A DNA stretch of 64,000 nt from Faecalitalea sp. UBA4312 (GTDB lineage: Bacteria; Bacillota_I; Bacilli_A; Erysipelotrichales; Erysipelotrichaceae). Within the stretch, counting starts at the first letter, position 1. Each line of letters opens with the position of its first letter. Under the pieces are notes generated by a model. That model did no database searches, was not told the DNA's origin, and saw nothing but the letters and a program-made list of their open reading frames with translations. Below, one piece after another: positions 25,041 through 38,352 of this stretch. The stretch covers positions 5,940-69,939 of the forward strand of contig DGUK01000026.1 of the NCBI GenBank assembly GCA_002394635.1, given 5' to 3'. Position numbers and translations under genes: made by a program.

Positions 25041-26507
25041 TTAATCATTGTAAAATCCTAAATAACGGATAATTTTATACGACGCATAAATATGAAAGAC
25101 CGTATCCGCATCCAATGTTGTCAACCCAGAAATCTCACCAATTTGTTTTAAACGGTAATTCAAGGTATTGCGATGAAGAAAAAGTTCTGCGGCCGCTTCT
25201 TTAGCATTCAGGTTTTTTTCTATGTATACCTCCAATGTTTTCAATAAATGCGTATTCCTTGACATATCATAATCAAACAGCTTTTGTATACCTGGATGAA
25301 TGTATTCTTTTACCAGTTCCTCCGGCGCTGTATCGATAATCTGATAAAACAAGGTTTGTTTATAATTCATGATCGGAGGGTCCATAGGAATCTTTTCCAG
25401 GATCCGGCAGCCGATTTCTGCTTGTTTGTAAGCTTGTGGTAAAAGATATATATTATCCAGACTCTTTGAAATTCCAATGCTCCGTATTGAATTCATCAGA
25501 TCCGACTGTGTAACCTGCTCATATAAAACCCTCAGCTCATCCTCTGTCAATACGATTGTTAAGCCATTTCCGTATTCCACAACATAACAATCATCCATCA
25601 TCTCATGTAGCTGACGCCGTATATATAAACGGTACGGTAACGCCTGTTTCTTTAAATATATGCAGACACAGTACATATGTTGATTCCATTTATTGACTCT
25701 TAAGCCTCGGACATAGTTTCCCTCCAGCAAACTGCGAAGCATGCTCTCATATAGATTGTTAAAAAGATAGGAATACTGATCCATACTTTTTACGATTGAT
25801 ACCAGATTGTCTCCGATTCTTGACAGATAGCGGAAATGATACGGATCAAATCCTTTCATATTATCCAGCATGATCAAATATCCTACAGGATGCTGTTGGG
25901 ATGTCAGTATCGCTACCAACTCATTTTCTTTCTTTTTCCTGGTGATAATAAAAGTATTGGTATCCTGTATAGATTCTATGCTCAACAGTTTTTTTTCCAG
26001 TTCCTGGATAAACATCGGAGAACATTGTTTTCTCTGGATTGCTGCATTCCAAGAAGAATCAATAATGGATATTTGTTTGGAAGATGCTATGATCCGATAC
26101 TCATTATCAACAAAAATCAAAGGACGTTTAAGGAAAGAGGAGGCTTTCTCTATCATTTGCTCCATATCCATTGTTTCATGATCAGTTGTCAATATCTCCT
26201 GAAATGTCGCTTCCAGTTTCTGATCCTGCATAAACGCATTGGTCACAACATTCAGACATTCCGACATATGCGTCATATCAACCAGAAACACCGATGCATC
26301 CTTCTGGATACTGGCTGGTTTTGACATGCACAGCATTGTAATATCCTCTTTAATATGTGAAGCAACCCCTATATATAAACAATGTGAGGAGCTTGCATCT
26401 TCATTGACCAGGAATTCAAAATTTTCTAAATTATGTTTTTTCCCGCTCTGCAGCACAGTACCCAGTTTTTTATTTTCCAGAAAATCAAATAATTCATTAT
26501 TATGCAT
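25041..26507 (-). CDS. PucR/CdaR-type transcriptional regulator
   Basis: 488-residue regulator. The C-terminal helix-turn-helix is typical of PucR (LLKTLEVYIEKNLNAKEAA, then LFLHRNTLNYRLKQIGEISG, about residues 425-465). The central GGDEF-like region (about 280-400) is also family-like, and the N-terminal third may bind a small ligand. The target is unknown; such proteins often control nearby purine, amino acid or sugar-acid genes, but none adjoins. A TTGACA-17-CACAAT promoter lies upstream, with AGGT as a weak ribosome binding site. Confidence 0.85.
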   Translation of the reverse strand: MHNNELFDFLENKKLGTVLQSGKKHNLENFEFLVNEDASSSHCLYIGVASHIKEDITMLCMSKPASIQKDASVFLVDMTHMSECLNVVTNAFMQDQKLEATFQEILTTDHETMDMEQMIEKASSFLKRPLIFVDNEYRIIASSKQISIIDSSWNAAIQRKQCSPMFIQELEKKLLSIESIQDTNTFIITRKKKENELVAILTSQQHPVGYLIMLDNMKGFDPYHFRYLSRIGDNLVSIVKSMDQYSYLFNNLYESMLRSLLEGNYVRGLRVNKWNQHMYCVCIYLKKQALPYRLYIRRQLHEMMDDCYVVEYGNGLTIVLTEDELRVLYEQVTQSDLMNSIRSIGISKSLDNIYLLPQAYKQAEIGCRILEKIPMDPPIMNYKQTLFYQIIDTAPEELVKEYIHPGIQKLFDYDMSRNTHLLKTLEVYIEKNLNAKEAAAELFLHRNTLNYRLKQIGEISGLTTLDADTVFHIYASYKIIRYLGFYND

Positions 26508-26573
26508 ATATTTATACCTGTTTTAATTGTGCACTCTGCATTGAAATTTGTCAAAACTTTGTTCTTGATTTAT

Positions 26574-26606
26574 AAAAAAGAAGACACCAATTTCTTAGTG
26601 TCCTCG
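26574..26606 (-). terminator. Terminator of the ATP synthase operon
   Basis: On the minus strand GGACACTA pairs with TGGTGTCTTC around AGAAAT, followed by a T-rich run. It is about 35 bases after the atpC stop. Confidence 0.7.
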
Positions 26607-26638
26607 TTGATCAACAAGTCATTTACTTTTATGACATT

Positions 26639-27028
26639 CTATTTTCCATATACATTGATACGGGTGATAGCTCTTTGTAAAGCCAAGTTGGCCCGACGCA
26701 TGTTAGTATCCGCATCTTTTTTCTCAATACGTTCCTTTGCCCTTTTGTATGCTGCCTGTGCTCTTTCGATATCGATTTCACCTTTTCCTTCAACTGCATC
26801 CGTTAAGATCAATACATTTTTGTTTTCCATTTTAAGAAAACCGCCAGACAGAGCATATTCATCGATTTGTGAAGTATGACCTATCAGCATAGGACAAGGG
26901 ACCAGAGCAGCAAAGATAGGCGTATGATTTGGTAAAAGTGTAATTTCACCTTCCACAGTTTTTACATGAATACTCTCGATATCTTTATCCATATACACTT
27001 CCCTGGGGGTCACAATCTTAATATGCAT
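26639..27028 (-). CDS. atpC: ATP synthase F1 epsilon subunit
   Basis: Rotor subunit linking the c ring to gamma and regulating hydrolysis. The 129 residues comprise the N-terminal beta sandwich (MHIKIVTPREVYMDKDIESIHVKTVEGEI in outline, then LPNHTPIFAALVPC) and the C-terminal helical hairpin (RAQAAYKRAKERIEKK...LQRAITRINVYGK). Last gene of the atp cluster, 2 bases after atpD. Confidence 0.95.
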   Translation of the reverse strand: MHIKIVTPREVYMDKDIESIHVKTVEGEITLLPNHTPIFAALVPCPMLIGHTSQIDEYALSGGFLKMENKNVLILTDAVEGKGEIDIERAQAAYKRAKERIEKKDADTNMRRANLALQRAITRINVYGK

Positions 27029-27030
27029 GA

Positions 27031-28449
<1,419 letters not shown>

Positions 28450-29298
28450 TTACGTTAATGCGTTCGCACCACCGACAATATCAATGATTTCGTTGGTGAT
28501 AGCTGCCTGTCTGGCCTGATTGTATGCCAACAGCAATTCTTCTTTTAATTCGTCCGCATTATCTGTAGCAGCTTCCATCGCCATACGGCGGCTGGCCTGC
28601 TCACTCGTTTTACTTTCTAAATAGCGCGTATATACAATTGATTTGATTGCCATCGGTACAATAATGGCAAGCAATTCGGATTCCTGTGGTTCATAATCCG
28701 TAATTGCATTGGTACCGATTTCCTGATCGTCTTCCCTCAATGTTACTGGAACAATGGTTTCCATGATCGGCTGGAATGTCAATGTGTTCTTATAATGTGT
28801 ATACATCACCTGGATCCGCGATATTTCTCCTTGTTCAAACAGACGTAAAGCCTTTTCAAGAACAGAAGAAAACTCCTGGTAGGCAATATCATTATTCAGA
28901 TTCATCAATTCCGTCTCTATCGAAATATCACGAGCACGGGCCCATGAACATCCTTTGAAACCAATCATGACAACATGGTCATTTTCATGAATCTTATCCT
29001 TCAAGATCCGGAACACATTCGCATTATACGATCCACACATTCCCATATCGCTGGTAAAAACAATCAGAAAAGCCGGTTTCCCTTCATTTTCATTTAAATA
29101 AACAGAATCGGATTCATTGTTCTTCAGAGCAAAGTTCAACAATTGCTCAAAGGCAATCGCGTACTCCTTGTTGTTGTCCATAAGCCGGCGCTGTTTTGTC
29201 AGTTCCGTACTGGCAATCAGCTGCATGACCCGTGTAATCTTGGACGTAGATTCCACTGAACGGATACGATTCTTTATAGCTTGTCTGCTTTGTGCCAT
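28450..29298 (-). CDS. atpG: ATP synthase F1 gamma subunit
   Basis: Central stalk. The 282 residues start MAQSRQAIKNRIRSVESTSKITRVMQLIAS, the typical coiled-coil N-terminus, and end with the matching C-terminal helix (RRMAMEAATDNADELKEELLLAYNQARQAAITNEIIDIVGGA). The central Rossmann-like domain (FLIVFTSDMGMCGSYN) is intact. Lies 2 bases after atpA. Confidence 0.96.
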   Translation of the reverse strand: MAQSRQAIKNRIRSVESTSKITRVMQLIASTELTKQRRLMDNNKEYAIAFEQLLNFALKNNESDSVYLNENEGKPAFLIVFTSDMGMCGSYNANVFRILKDKIHENDHVVMIGFKGCSWARARDISIETELMNLNNDIAYQEFSSVLEKALRLFEQGEISRIQVMYTHYKNTLTFQPIMETIVPVTLREDDQEIGTNAITDYEPQESELLAIIVPMAIKSIVYTRYLESKTSEQASRRMAMEAATDNADELKEELLLAYNQARQAAITNEIIDIVGGANALT

Positions 29299-29300
29299 TT

Positions 29301-30821
29301 TTAAGCACCTTCAGACATTGTAAATACTTTCAGATAGGCTTCAATTGCAGTACGCATCTGTTGCTCCAGACTTTCATCCAGAGCTTTTTCTGTTTCTATG
29401 CGATCAAATACATTCGGATATTCAGAATGGACATAATTCATTAATCCTTCTTCAAATGCATTGACCTGTTCCACTTCCACATTTTCCAGATATTTATGCT
29501 TAGCCGCATACAAAGACAATACCTGCTCAGCTACAGACATCGGTTTATATTGATGCTGTATCAGCAGTCTTTCCAGACGGGCACCATGATCTAGAATGGA
29601 TTTGGTTGTCGCATCCAGATCAGATCCGAATTTAGAGAATGCTTCCATTTCATGGTATTGTGCCAGTTCCAGTTTCAATGAATTGGATACTTGTTTCATG
29701 GCTTTCACCTGGGCGGCTGAACCTACACGGCTAACGCTCAGGCCGCTGTCTACACTCGGTCGAATACCGGCATTAAACATATCTGTATTCAAAAATATCT
29801 GTCCATCGGTAATAGAAATTACGTTGGTTGGAATATATGCTGCAATATCGCCGGCCTGCGTTTCAATAATCGGCAAAGCCGTTAATGATCCACCACCGTA
29901 TTCCGGACTCAGACGGGCTGCACGCTCCAATAAACGGGAATGTAAATAGAAAACATCCCCAGGATATGCCTCTCGTCCCGGCGGACGACGAAGCAGTAAG
30001 GACATGGTACGATAAGCCACTGCGTGTTTGCTGAGGTCATCATAAATGATCAGAACATCCTGTCCTTGCTCCATCCACTCTTCACCCATCGCACATCCGG
30101 CATATGGAGCCAGATACTGCAACGGAGCCGAATCACTGGCTGTAGATACAACGATCGTTGTATATTCCATAGCGCCGGCTTGCTTTAACTTTTCAACAAT
30201 TTGTGCAACCGTACTGGCTTTCTGCCCGATGGCCACATAAATACATTTTACATTTGTATCTTTCTGATTCAAGATCGTATCAATTGCTATGGCTGTCTTT
30301 CCGGTTTGACGATCCCCGATAATAAGCTCACGTTGACCGCGACCAATAGGAATCATGGAATCCAGTACTTTTAAACCGGTCTGTAAAGGAACCGATACAC
30401 TTTTACGGGTCATAACCCCCGGTGCCACTCGTTCAACCGGTCGTGTTTTCGTGCTCTCCACCGGACCTTGTCCATCAATTGGTTGTCCTAACGCATTCAA
30501 TACACGTCCAAGCATACAGTCTCCGACCGGAACTTCTACAATGTGGCCTGTCCGTTTAACCGGGTCTCCTTCTTTGATGTCCGGATTATCCCCCAGCAAT
30601 ACAACACCGACATGTTCCTGTTCCAGGTTCATGACCATTCCATATACATCATGAGGGAACAATAACAGTTCACTCATCATCGCATTTCGTAAACCATATA
30701 CAATCGAGATACCATCACCAATGCTGATGACTGTACCACTTTCTGTCAATTCTAGATCCTGGTCGATATTTTGAATTTGGGCTTTAATCAATTTACTGAT
30801 TTCTGCTGGATTTAAACTCAT
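29301..30821 (-). CDS. atpA: ATP synthase F1 alpha subunit
   Basis: Nucleotide-binding, non-catalytic subunit. The 506 residues contain the P-loop [14 protein letters not shown] near 172 and the alpha/beta signature region (PALNI...[16 protein letters not shown] near 360-375). Start ATG with AAGGTGATACT upstream. 13 bases after atpH. Confidence 0.98.
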   Translation of the reverse strand: MSLNPAEISKLIKAQIQNIDQDLELTESGTVISIGDGISIVYGLRNAMMSELLLFPHDVYGMVMNLEQEHVGVVLLGDNPDIKEGDPVKRTGHIVEVPVGDCMLGRVLNALGQPIDGQGPVESTKTRPVERVAPGVMTRKSVSVPLQTGLKVLDSMIPIGRGQRELIIGDRQTGKTAIAIDTILNQKDTNVKCIYVAIGQKASTVAQIVEKLKQAGAMEYTTIVVSTASDSAPLQYLAPYAGCAMGEEWMEQGQDVLIIYDDLSKHAVAYRTMSLLLRRPPGREAYPGDVFYLHSRLLERAARLSPEYGGGSLTALPIIETQAGDIAAYIPTNVISITDGQIFLNTDMFNAGIRPSVDSGLSVSRVGSAAQVKAMKQVSNSLKLELAQYHEMEAFSKFGSDLDATTKSILDHGARLERLLIQHQYKPMSVAEQVLSLYAAKHKYLENVEVEQVNAFEEGLMNYVHSEYPNVFDRIETEKALDESLEQQMRTAIEAYLKVFTMSEGA

Positions 30822-30834
30822 AGTATCACCTTTC

Positions 30835-31365
30835 CTATCCGCGTTTCATTCGTTCTTTCATCGCTTCCGCTCTTGATACAATCGTATTATCGAGAACGAA
30901 TTGACTCGTTTGCACGCGTAAGCCTGCAATCAGACTCTTGTCTGTATTTATTAACAATTCCACGTTTTTCTTTAATTTCTGTGTCAATAAAGCCTTTAAA
31001 GCTTTCATCTGCTGTTCATCCAATTCACTGGCTGAAGTCACGTTTACCACTTCAATCTGATGGTCTTTATAATAGTACTCACGATAGGCCAGAAATATTT
31101 CCGGTATATACGCACTGACATCATGCATGACCAAGACCTGGTTAAAGCGATAAATCAAGGGATCCAGTTCCTGTTTAAATACAGTATCCAGAACCTCTTG
31201 CTTCTTCACCCGTGTCACCTTTGGATGTTTCAAAAACTGCACCAGTTCCGGATTCGATTTCCAGATACCAGCCAGTTCCTCCAGCCGATCCATCACTTCT
31301 TCTGACTGATCGTTTGTCTGCGCAATTTCATATAGTGCCTGACTATAAGGGGAAACATCTACCAT
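30835..31365 (-). CDS. atpH: ATP synthase F1 delta subunit
   Basis: Peripheral stalk cap joining F1 to the b subunit. The 176 residues have the N-terminal helical bundle ([14 protein letters not shown]...[16 protein letters not shown]) and the conserved C-terminal segment [32 protein letters not shown] (in outline). Its ATG lies inside the end of atpF (7-base overlap), so translation is probably coupled. Confidence 0.94.
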   Translation of the reverse strand: MVDVSPYSQALYEIAQTNDQSEEVMDRLEELAGIWKSNPELVQFLKHPKVTRVKKQEVLDTVFKQELDPLIYRFNQVLVMHDVSAYIPEIFLAYREYYYKDHQIEVVNVTSASELDEQQMKALKALLTQKLKKNVELLINTDKSLIAGLRVQTSQFVLDNTIVSRAEAMKERMKRG

Positions 31366-31874
31366 TGCTGATCCCCTGCCTGTTGAATAAAGTCATCCAC
31401 AAATTTTTTCTGGATTTCTTCATCCATTTCTTTTTCAATCAGTTTTTTCGCCGCTTCCATCGCTACATCGCTGATTGCATCGCGCATATCCTGCTGCGCT
31501 TTCCGGCGATCACGCTGAATCTCTTCCTGCGCTCTTTCCTTGATGCGGGATGCTTCATTCTCGGCCTGCTCGATAATCTGGCGTTTTTGCTGATTTGCAT
31601 TGACACGTGCTGTTTCAATGATCGCATGAGCATCTTTGCCGGCATCCTTCATCTTCTCATCATACTTTTCTTTTTCTGCTAAAGCAGCTGCTTTTAACTG
31701 CTCAGAAGAATCAATATTTTCCTGAATTAAATCCTGTCTTTTCTGGATAAAACCCAGGATCTTATCCCAGAAAAAGTGTTTCGCAAACAAAATAATCAAG
31801 CCAGTAGAAATCAACACCATGACAACATCCTGCAAAGAAATACGCAGATAATTCGCAACGTTAAAATCTACCAT
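31359..31874 (-). CDS. atpF: ATP synthase F0 b subunit
   Basis: Peripheral stalk: one N-terminal membrane helix (about residues 15-35) and a long charged coiled coil rich in Glu, Lys, Ala and Arg. The length of 171 residues fits. It lies between atpE and atpH as in most F-type operons. Confidence 0.94.
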   Translation of the reverse strand: MVDFNVANYLRISLQDVVMVLISTGLIILFAKHFFWDKILGFIQKRQDLIQENIDSSEQLKAAALAEKEKYDEKMKDAGKDAHAIIETARVNANQQKRQIIEQAENEASRIKERAQEEIQRDRRKAQQDMRDAISDVAMEAAKKLIEKEMDEEIQKKFVDDFIQQAGDQQW

Positions 31875-31886
31875 GTTCGTTTCCTC

Positions 31887-32849
<963 letters not shown>

Positions 32850-32857
<8 letters not shown>

Positions 32858-33215
32858 CGCTGTTATTCCTTTCTGTATATGTATAGATAAACAAAGATGC
32901 TTTATGACAAAGGAATCCGACCAGCATGGATAACACCGGAAAATGCAGATACGATCCCAATCCAAAGATCAGTGCATAAACCACATATCGTGCTGCATAT
33001 CCGGCAGCTCCTTTTGTCCTTCCATCTTCCTGACCGGACAGAGTGCCAACCATCGATATGATCATCTGATAGCCTATCAACCCTGTGCCGGCCCCGATCC
33101 AGACACCTAAGCAGGCTTGCCAGCCAGAGATCCACAACGCCAGCAATGAACCTCCTGCACTTAAACCTACTGTTGTACGGCGTATAAACCGGTTCATCTT
33201 TTTTAAATGATCCAT
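32850..33215 (-). CDS. atpI: ATP synthase subunit I (AtpI-like)
   Basis: Small membrane protein of 121 residues with about four hydrophobic segments (roughly 15-32, 36-54, 70-88, 90-112). AtpI assists assembly of the c ring in some bacteria. Identification depends on position before atpB as well as on the helix pattern, since the family is weakly conserved. It begins directly after the upp stop codon. Confidence 0.8.
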
Positions 33216-33836
33216 TTAGTCTGTACCGAAAATACGATCTCCTGCATCACCCAGACCTGGTACGATATAACCGATTTCATTTAATTTTTCATCCAGTGCT
33301 GCCAGATAGATATCGACATCCGGATGTTTTTCCTCAATTACTTTTACCCCTTCCGGTACGCCAACCAGACATACAAGACGAATTCGTGTGGCCCCCTGCT
33401 TTTTGCACATATCAATGGCAGCTGCCGCTGATCCGCCGGTTGCCAGCATCGGGTCAACTATAATAACATCCATGTCGGCAAATCCTTTTGGATATTTTTC
33501 AAAATAAGGAACCGGCTGTAAAGTTTCTTCATCACGATATAGACCGATATGAGCAATCTTAGCCGTAGGAACCAAAGCCTGGATACCGGCTACCATTCCC
33601 AAACCGGCACGAAGGATTGGAACCAACGCAACATCCTTGGCCAGTTTTTTACCGATGCATTTCCCCATCGGTGTTTCGATTTCGACATCCTTGGTTTCCA
33701 GATCACGCAGGGCTTCATAAACCATTAATGATCCAATCTCATCCAGATTCTCCCGAAACCAGATATTTGGCGATTCTTTGTCTCTCATAATTGTTAACTT
33801 ATGATCGATCAATGGGTGTGACAATACTTTCAACAT
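33216..33836 (-). CDS. upp: Uracil phosphoribosyltransferase
   Basis: Salvages uracil to UMP with PRPP. About 206 residues from ATG 33836 ([15 protein letters not shown]), behind GAGGAGG; a frame starting seven codons earlier overlaps that site. PRPP motif [16 protein letters not shown] is near 128, and the uracil-binding end [13 protein letters not shown] is intact. The position just before the atp genes also occurs in other Bacillota. Confidence 0.96.
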   Translation of the reverse strand: MLKVLSHPLIDHKLTIMRDKESPNIWFRENLDEIGSLMVYEALRDLETKDVEIETPMGKCIGKKLAKDVALVPILRAGLGMVAGIQALVPTAKIAHIGLYRDEETLQPVPYFEKYPKGFADMDVIIVDPMLATGGSAAAAIDMCKKQGATRIRLVCLVGVPEGVKVIEEKHPDVDIYLAALDEKLNEIGYIVPGLGDAGDRIFGTD

Positions 33837-33853
33837 ACAATTTCCTCCTCGTA

Positions 33854-34612
33854 TCATTCATTGTATAGATCCATACCCAGAGATGTGATGGTATGCTGAC
33901 CTGCAGCTTCCCAGTCGATCCCTGTATACGGTAGATCCCTTTTTAAAAATGTATTTTGTAAAACATCCAAGGCCATTTCCGGATTGTTGGCCTCTTCGGA
34001 TAAATGCGCCAGTACAATTTTTTTTGTATTGGTGTTGATCAGTCCTGTCAAACAGGAAGAAGCATCCTCATTATTTAAATGCCCACTGTCTCCCAGTATC
34101 CTCTGTTTGACAAACATCGGCCGCCGGGTCTTCATCAAGGTGGCCACATCATGATTGCTTTCAAATATATAGTAATCGGCATTTTCCATATACTTTTTCT
34201 CATGATTCGGAATATACCCGGTATCCGTAATATAAACCAGCTTTTCTTCCGATGTTTCCAAAACATAACCGACTGTTTTGGGCGCATCATGGCTCAGTCC
34301 GATAACACGGATATGAATATCTTTGACATCAAACTGGGACAAAGGACGCACGATCCGATGCTGGCTGCAATCTTCCAGATCACAATATGAATAGATTGGA
34401 AGATCCCGAAAGTGTTTTAGTTGGGCGACATGATCTTTGTGAGTGTGCGTAATCAAGACGGCATCCAGATCCTTTTTTTTCACACCGGCCTGCATAAATG
34501 CCTGTGTCAGATATTTTTTGGTAGAACCACAGTCGATCATCAGCTGCGTATCCTTGTGCCGGATAATACAGCAGTTTCCTTTGGATCCGCTGCACAACAA
34601 ATCAACCCGCAT
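33854..34612 (-). CDS. walJ: WalJ/YycJ-like metallo-beta-lactamase-fold hydrolase
   Basis: Putative MBL-fold nuclease linked to cell-wall/DNA-replication coordination in Bacillota. About 252 residues from ATG 34612 ([14 protein letters not shown]), a typical YycJ opening with GGGGG upstream; the start overlaps the dnaB stop region. Zinc motif THTHKDHV near 59, and conserved [12 protein letters not shown] and ESNHD. In Bacillus it sits in the walRK operon; here it follows dnaB instead. Confidence 0.88.
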   Translation of the reverse strand: MRVDLLCSGSKGNCCIIRHKDTQLMIDCGSTKKYLTQAFMQAGVKKKDLDAVLITHTHKDHVAQLKHFRDLPIYSYCDLEDCSQHRIVRPLSQFDVKDIHIRVIGLSHDAPKTVGYVLETSEEKLVYITDTGYIPNHEKKYMENADYYIFESNHDVATLMKTRRPMFVKQRILGDSGHLNNEDASSCLTGLINTNTKKIVLAHLSEEANNPEMALDVLQNTFLKRDLPYTGIDWEAAGQHTITSLGMDLYNE

Positions 34613-35951
34613 AAATATCATCCCCCGTTACTGCCGCATAATTTGTAAAGCGGGATATATTTTTTTCAAAAGCCAGCTGAATGCGTCCGATAGACCCATT
34701 ACGATGCTTCGCCAGAGTCAGATCGATCACTTCGGTTTCCTCTTGTTCTTCTTTTTCCTTATCGTAATAATTCTTTCGATATAAGAACATGACAATATCC
34801 GCATCCTGTTCGATCGAACCGGACTCACGTAAATCCGATAACTGCGGTTCGTGATCCTGGCGCTCCTCTACTCTTCGGGACAACTGTGACAGCGCAATGA
34901 CCGGACAGTTCATTTCCTTGGCAAGGATTTTTAGATTTCGGGAGATATCTGATACTTCCTGCTGCCGGGAATCCGCTCGAGTTCCAGTAATTAACTGCAG
35001 ATAGTCAATAACGACCAAAGACAATGTTCCATACTCGCTTTTCAATTTACGGCATTTGGAAAAGATCTGAGATACCCGGATACTGCTTGTATCATCGATG
35101 AAGATCATACGTTCTGATAGTCGAGAAGCCGCTTCATTCAGCTTGGACATGTCCGCATCGCTCAGCTTGCCATTACGCAGTTTATCTGACTGGATCCGAC
35201 TTTCACAGCTCATCAGACGTTTCATTAATGAGTCAGCCGGCATTTCCAGGGAAAACAAGGCAACACAGCCATCATTCCGCTTAGCCACCTGATTGACAAA
35301 GTTCAACGCCAGGGCACTTTTTCCCATTGCCGGACGTGCTGCCAAAATGATCATATCCCCACGCTGAAATCCATTGGTGATCGTATCCAGTGCAGAGTAG
35401 CCGGTTTTTATGCCGGTCACTCCTCTGTGATTCCGTAATTCATTCAGCTGTTCGATGACCCGTATCGAAATCTCCCGGCTCGATTCAAATTCAGAACCAC
35501 GACGATTTCGCGTCACTTCCATAATGGAACGCTCGGCTTCATCTAATAGGGTATCAATATCTTCGCTCTCCTGGTAGCTTCGACTGGCAATCTGATCTGC
35601 TGTATAGATCAAGCGGCGGAGCTGCGCTTTATTTTTGATTTCCTCAATATAGGAGTGCACCATGGCTGGACTGATAGCTGCATCCGCAAGCCCTAATATA
35701 TAATCCGTTCCTCCGGCGCTATCCAGCTGCTGCTTGTCTTTTAACCGTGAGATGACTGTCATCTGATCGATCGGCATAGAGGATTCCTGGATTTCCGTCA
35801 TACATTCAAACAGGCGCTGATGAGCCGGAAGATAGAACTCTTCTGCCGTCAGATCCAGATCCTGACAATCCGCCATCACATTCGGGAATACCATTAATGC
35901 TCCAAGTACCGCACTTTCCAGATTCTGGCTATTCGGTAATTCTCTTGGCAT
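34602..35951 (-). CDS. dnaB: Replicative DNA helicase
   Basis: Hexameric 5'-3' helicase of the replication fork. The 449 residues have the N-terminal helical domain (PNSQNLESAVLGALMV), the RecA-like core with Walker A RPAMGKSALALN near 207, Walker B LVVIDYLQLI near 318, LSQLSRRVEER, and SGSIEQDADIVMFLYR near 385. No intein is present. It lies 3 bases after rplI. Confidence 0.97.
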   Translation of the reverse strand: MPRELPNSQNLESAVLGALMVFPNVMADCQDLDLTAEEFYLPAHQRLFECMTEIQESSMPIDQMTVISRLKDKQQLDSAGGTDYILGLADAAISPAMVHSYIEEIKNKAQLRRLIYTADQIASRSYQESEDIDTLLDEAERSIMEVTRNRRGSEFESSREISIRVIEQLNELRNHRGVTGIKTGYSALDTITNGFQRGDMIILAARPAMGKSALALNFVNQVAKRNDGCVALFSLEMPADSLMKRLMSCESRIQSDKLRNGKLSDADMSKLNEAASRLSERMIFIDDTSSIRVSQIFSKCRKLKSEYGTLSLVVIDYLQLITGTRADSRQQEVSDISRNLKILAKEMNCPVIALSQLSRRVEERQDHEPQLSDLRESGSIEQDADIVMFLYRKNYYDKEKEEQEETEVIDLTLAKHRNGSIGRIQLAFEKNISRFTNYAAVTGDDIYAG

Positions 35952-35954
35952 GAC

Positions 35955-36404
35955 TTATCCTTTCTCGCGTACTCTTACAATAATTTCTCCGATAACCTGA
36001 TTTTTATACAGGTCCACTTTCACACGGGTCGTTCCCAAGGAAGTGATGGGTTGTTCCAGCAAAACCTTACGTTTTTCAATCTTAATATCTTTTTTGGCCA
36101 GCTCAGACACAATATTTTTGGACGAAACCGAACCGAAGACCTGTCCTTCTTTTCCTGTGTTCAAATAAAACTCGACCGGAGTCTCCTCCAACAGTTTTTT
36201 GATTTCCAGTGCTTCTTCTTTTAACTCATCTTCTCTTTTCTGTTTTTCTTCCATCTGTCGGTTCAACACTTTTTTCGATCCCTCCGTATACGCAACAGCG
36301 TATCCGTTCTTGATCAGAAAGTTACGGGCATAGCCATCGCTAACCTCCTTAACCTCATCTTTTTTTCCAACTTTACGGACATCTTTAAGTAAGATTATTT
36401 TCAT
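35955..36404 (-). CDS. rplI: 50S ribosomal protein L9
   Basis: 149-residue large-subunit protein: N-terminal domain (MKIILLKDVRKVGKKDEVKEVSDGYARNFLI in outline), long connecting helix, and C-terminal domain beginning TGKEGQVFGSVSSKNI. The start overlaps gdpP by 20 bases, with GGAGGAAA in the gdpP end. Usual neighbour of gdpP and dnaB. Confidence 0.97.
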   Translation of the reverse strand: MKIILLKDVRKVGKKDEVKEVSDGYARNFLIKNGYAVAYTEGSKKVLNRQMEEKQKREDELKEEALEIKKLLEETPVEFYLNTGKEGQVFGSVSSKNIVSELAKKDIKIEKRKVLLEQPITSLGTTRVKVDLYKNQVIGEIIVRVREKG

Positions 36405-38352
36405 ATGTTTCCTCCTTCAGTTTCTGCAACAAGACAGCCTTCAGCTCCTCTGGCGTAAGATCTTCTCTTTCCACCGCAGCTGCACTGAAATGGCCACCTC
36501 CCTGTAATCCTTCCATGATCTTCTGCACATTGAATGTGCCGTCGCTTCGGGCACTGACAGCAGTTACCTGCCGGCTGCCGTTCAGACGGGCAATCACAAA
36601 GGAGGCCACACAGCCCTGGATCGTCAGTAAAGACTGCGCGATTTTAGCCAGCATGGTCTTGTCCACGCTCTCATCTTCTATACAAGCAACCATAAAGCGT
36701 CCAAAATATGGAATGGCTTCCTGGATCAGACGATTTTTGGTGCTGAATTCACTGTAGTCCACACACAAGGCCTTTTCCGCAAAGGCAGCATTAGCTCCCC
36801 ATACGCGCAAGGTCGAAGCCGCGCCAAAGGTACGAGCGTCGGTGTGCATTTTAAATCGGTTGGTATCAACAAGGATCCCCAGATACATTATTGTTGCTTC
36901 CGGCTCATAGATCGGGACATGATTCGGGATGGTTTCCAACATTTCCGTAATCAGCTCGCAAGCCGAACTGGATGTGCTTTCCACATACGCCAGCATCGGA
37001 TTGGGAACAAAATTTGCACCTCTTCGATGATGGTCGATCACAATGATCTTACGACATCGCGATATAAATGCGCTGGCACTGGATATAGCAGGCACCCCAT
37101 GGTCGACCATGATCAAAAGATCACTTTTCGGATCGATCATAGCGTCGGCTTGTTCCGGCGAGATAAAATGATGCCGGTTGACCAAATTTTTCCGATAGTA
37201 ATCCATCGCATTCTGCAGCTGGACATCTCTTGGCACATCCTTCAAAACGATATTCGCTGTCTTGCCGATGGATTTTACCCAGCTGGAAATCCCGAGTGCA
37301 GATCCCATACAGTCAAAATCACTGTCCACATGGCCTGCAATAAAAATATTTCCTGCTTCCAGCATAGCTCCCTGAATGGATTGTGCCATGGTATGTACCC
37401 GCACCTTGGAGCGTTGGGAACTGCTCTCGCTGTTTCCACCGACATACTGAATGGTCCCATCTACATGCCGGAATGCCACCTGATCACCACCACGGCTTTG
37501 TGCCAGTTCGATCAGCTGGTTGACCATCGCATCCAGCTGTGCATAGTTATTGGTTCCATACGCAAATGCCATGCTTAAAGTGATGGAAATATCCATCTGT
37601 TTGGCATGATTCTTTATTGTCTGCAGGATAGAAAAATCCTCTTGTCTGGCTTTATCAAATATTTCTGTATTTAACACTAGAAAAAAGCGGTCCGAACGAA
37701 GACGCCGGATCAACATTCCTCTTTCTTTAGCCCAGTTGATCAAGGCTGAGCGCAGATTGACATTGATTGCCGCCATGATCTCTTCATTTTCATACGCCTG
37801 GTACTCCATATAATTATCGAGAACCATCATGCCCACTACAACACTATTTTCCCGACTGTGTCGCCGCAGACGCTCATATTCCGTTACGTCCCGTACAAAA
37901 AGCACGTTGGAATCTTCCTTGCGGGTAATCTCATACGCAGCTGAATTATTATATCCAATAACGTAATCCACTTCCTCTTCAAATAAGGTTCGTATTTCAC
38001 GGATCCAGGATGTGACACGTTTATTGACTATATCAATATTTCTTTCTTTAAAAAATTCAGACGTCCATGTGACATTATACTCATCATCGTAAGTCAACAG
38101 ACCGATATTTCCGAAATTCAATGCATCTTTAGCATCACGGCCCAGAAACCGGGTGATATCCACTTCCGCTTCTATCCGCTTTTTCCGCGCCCCGTTCCAG
38201 AGTCCCATAAATGCGATCAGAGACAATATCGTAATCAAGATCACGGCTGCTAAAATAGCCCATTGTTCATGCCAGCCTAAATAAGCGCAAAAAACAACCG
38301 AAGCTAAAAACGCTATTGCCATGAGTATATTCCATCGTCTTAAACCCTTCAT
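36385..38352 (-). CDS. gdpP: Cyclic-di-AMP phosphodiesterase GdpP
   Basis: Membrane enzyme that hydrolyses c-di-AMP to pApA. The 655 residues contain two N-terminal membrane helices (about 10-50), a PAS-like domain (LTYDDEYNVTWTSEFF near 85), a degenerate GGDEF domain (about 170-300), and DHH/DHHA1. Metal ligands are visible in HVDSDFDCMGS near 341, VDHG near 403 and IDHHRRG near 437; DHHA1 ends with GGGHFSAAAV near 616. c-di-AMP governs potassium transport, so the trkA-trkH system nearby is a plausible downstream target, though not linked by operon. Confidence 0.95.
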   Translation of the reverse strand: MKGLRRWNILMAIAFLASVVFCAYLGWHEQWAILAAVILITILSLIAFMGLWNGARKKRIEAEVDITRFLGRDAKDALNFGNIGLLTYDDEYNVTWTSEFFKERNIDIVNKRVTSWIREIRTLFEEEVDYVIGYNNSAAYEITRKEDSNVLFVRDVTEYERLRRHSRENSVVVGMMVLDNYMEYQAYENEEIMAAINVNLRSALINWAKERGMLIRRLRSDRFFLVLNTEIFDKARQEDFSILQTIKNHAKQMDISITLSMAFAYGTNNYAQLDAMVNQLIELAQSRGGDQVAFRHVDGTIQYVGGNSESSSQRSKVRVHTMAQSIQGAMLEAGNIFIAGHVDSDFDCMGSALGISSWVKSIGKTANIVLKDVPRDVQLQNAMDYYRKNLVNRHHFISPEQADAMIDPKSDLLIMVDHGVPAISSASAFISRCRKIIVIDHHRRGANFVPNPMLAYVESTSSSACELITEMLETIPNHVPIYEPEATIMYLGILVDTNRFKMHTDARTFGAASTLRVWGANAAFAEKALCVDYSEFSTKNRLIQEAIPYFGRFMVACIEDESVDKTMLAKIAQSLLTIQGCVASFVIARLNGSRQVTAVSARSDGTFNVQKIMEGLQGGGHFSAAAVEREDLTPEELKAVLLQKLKEETYENNLT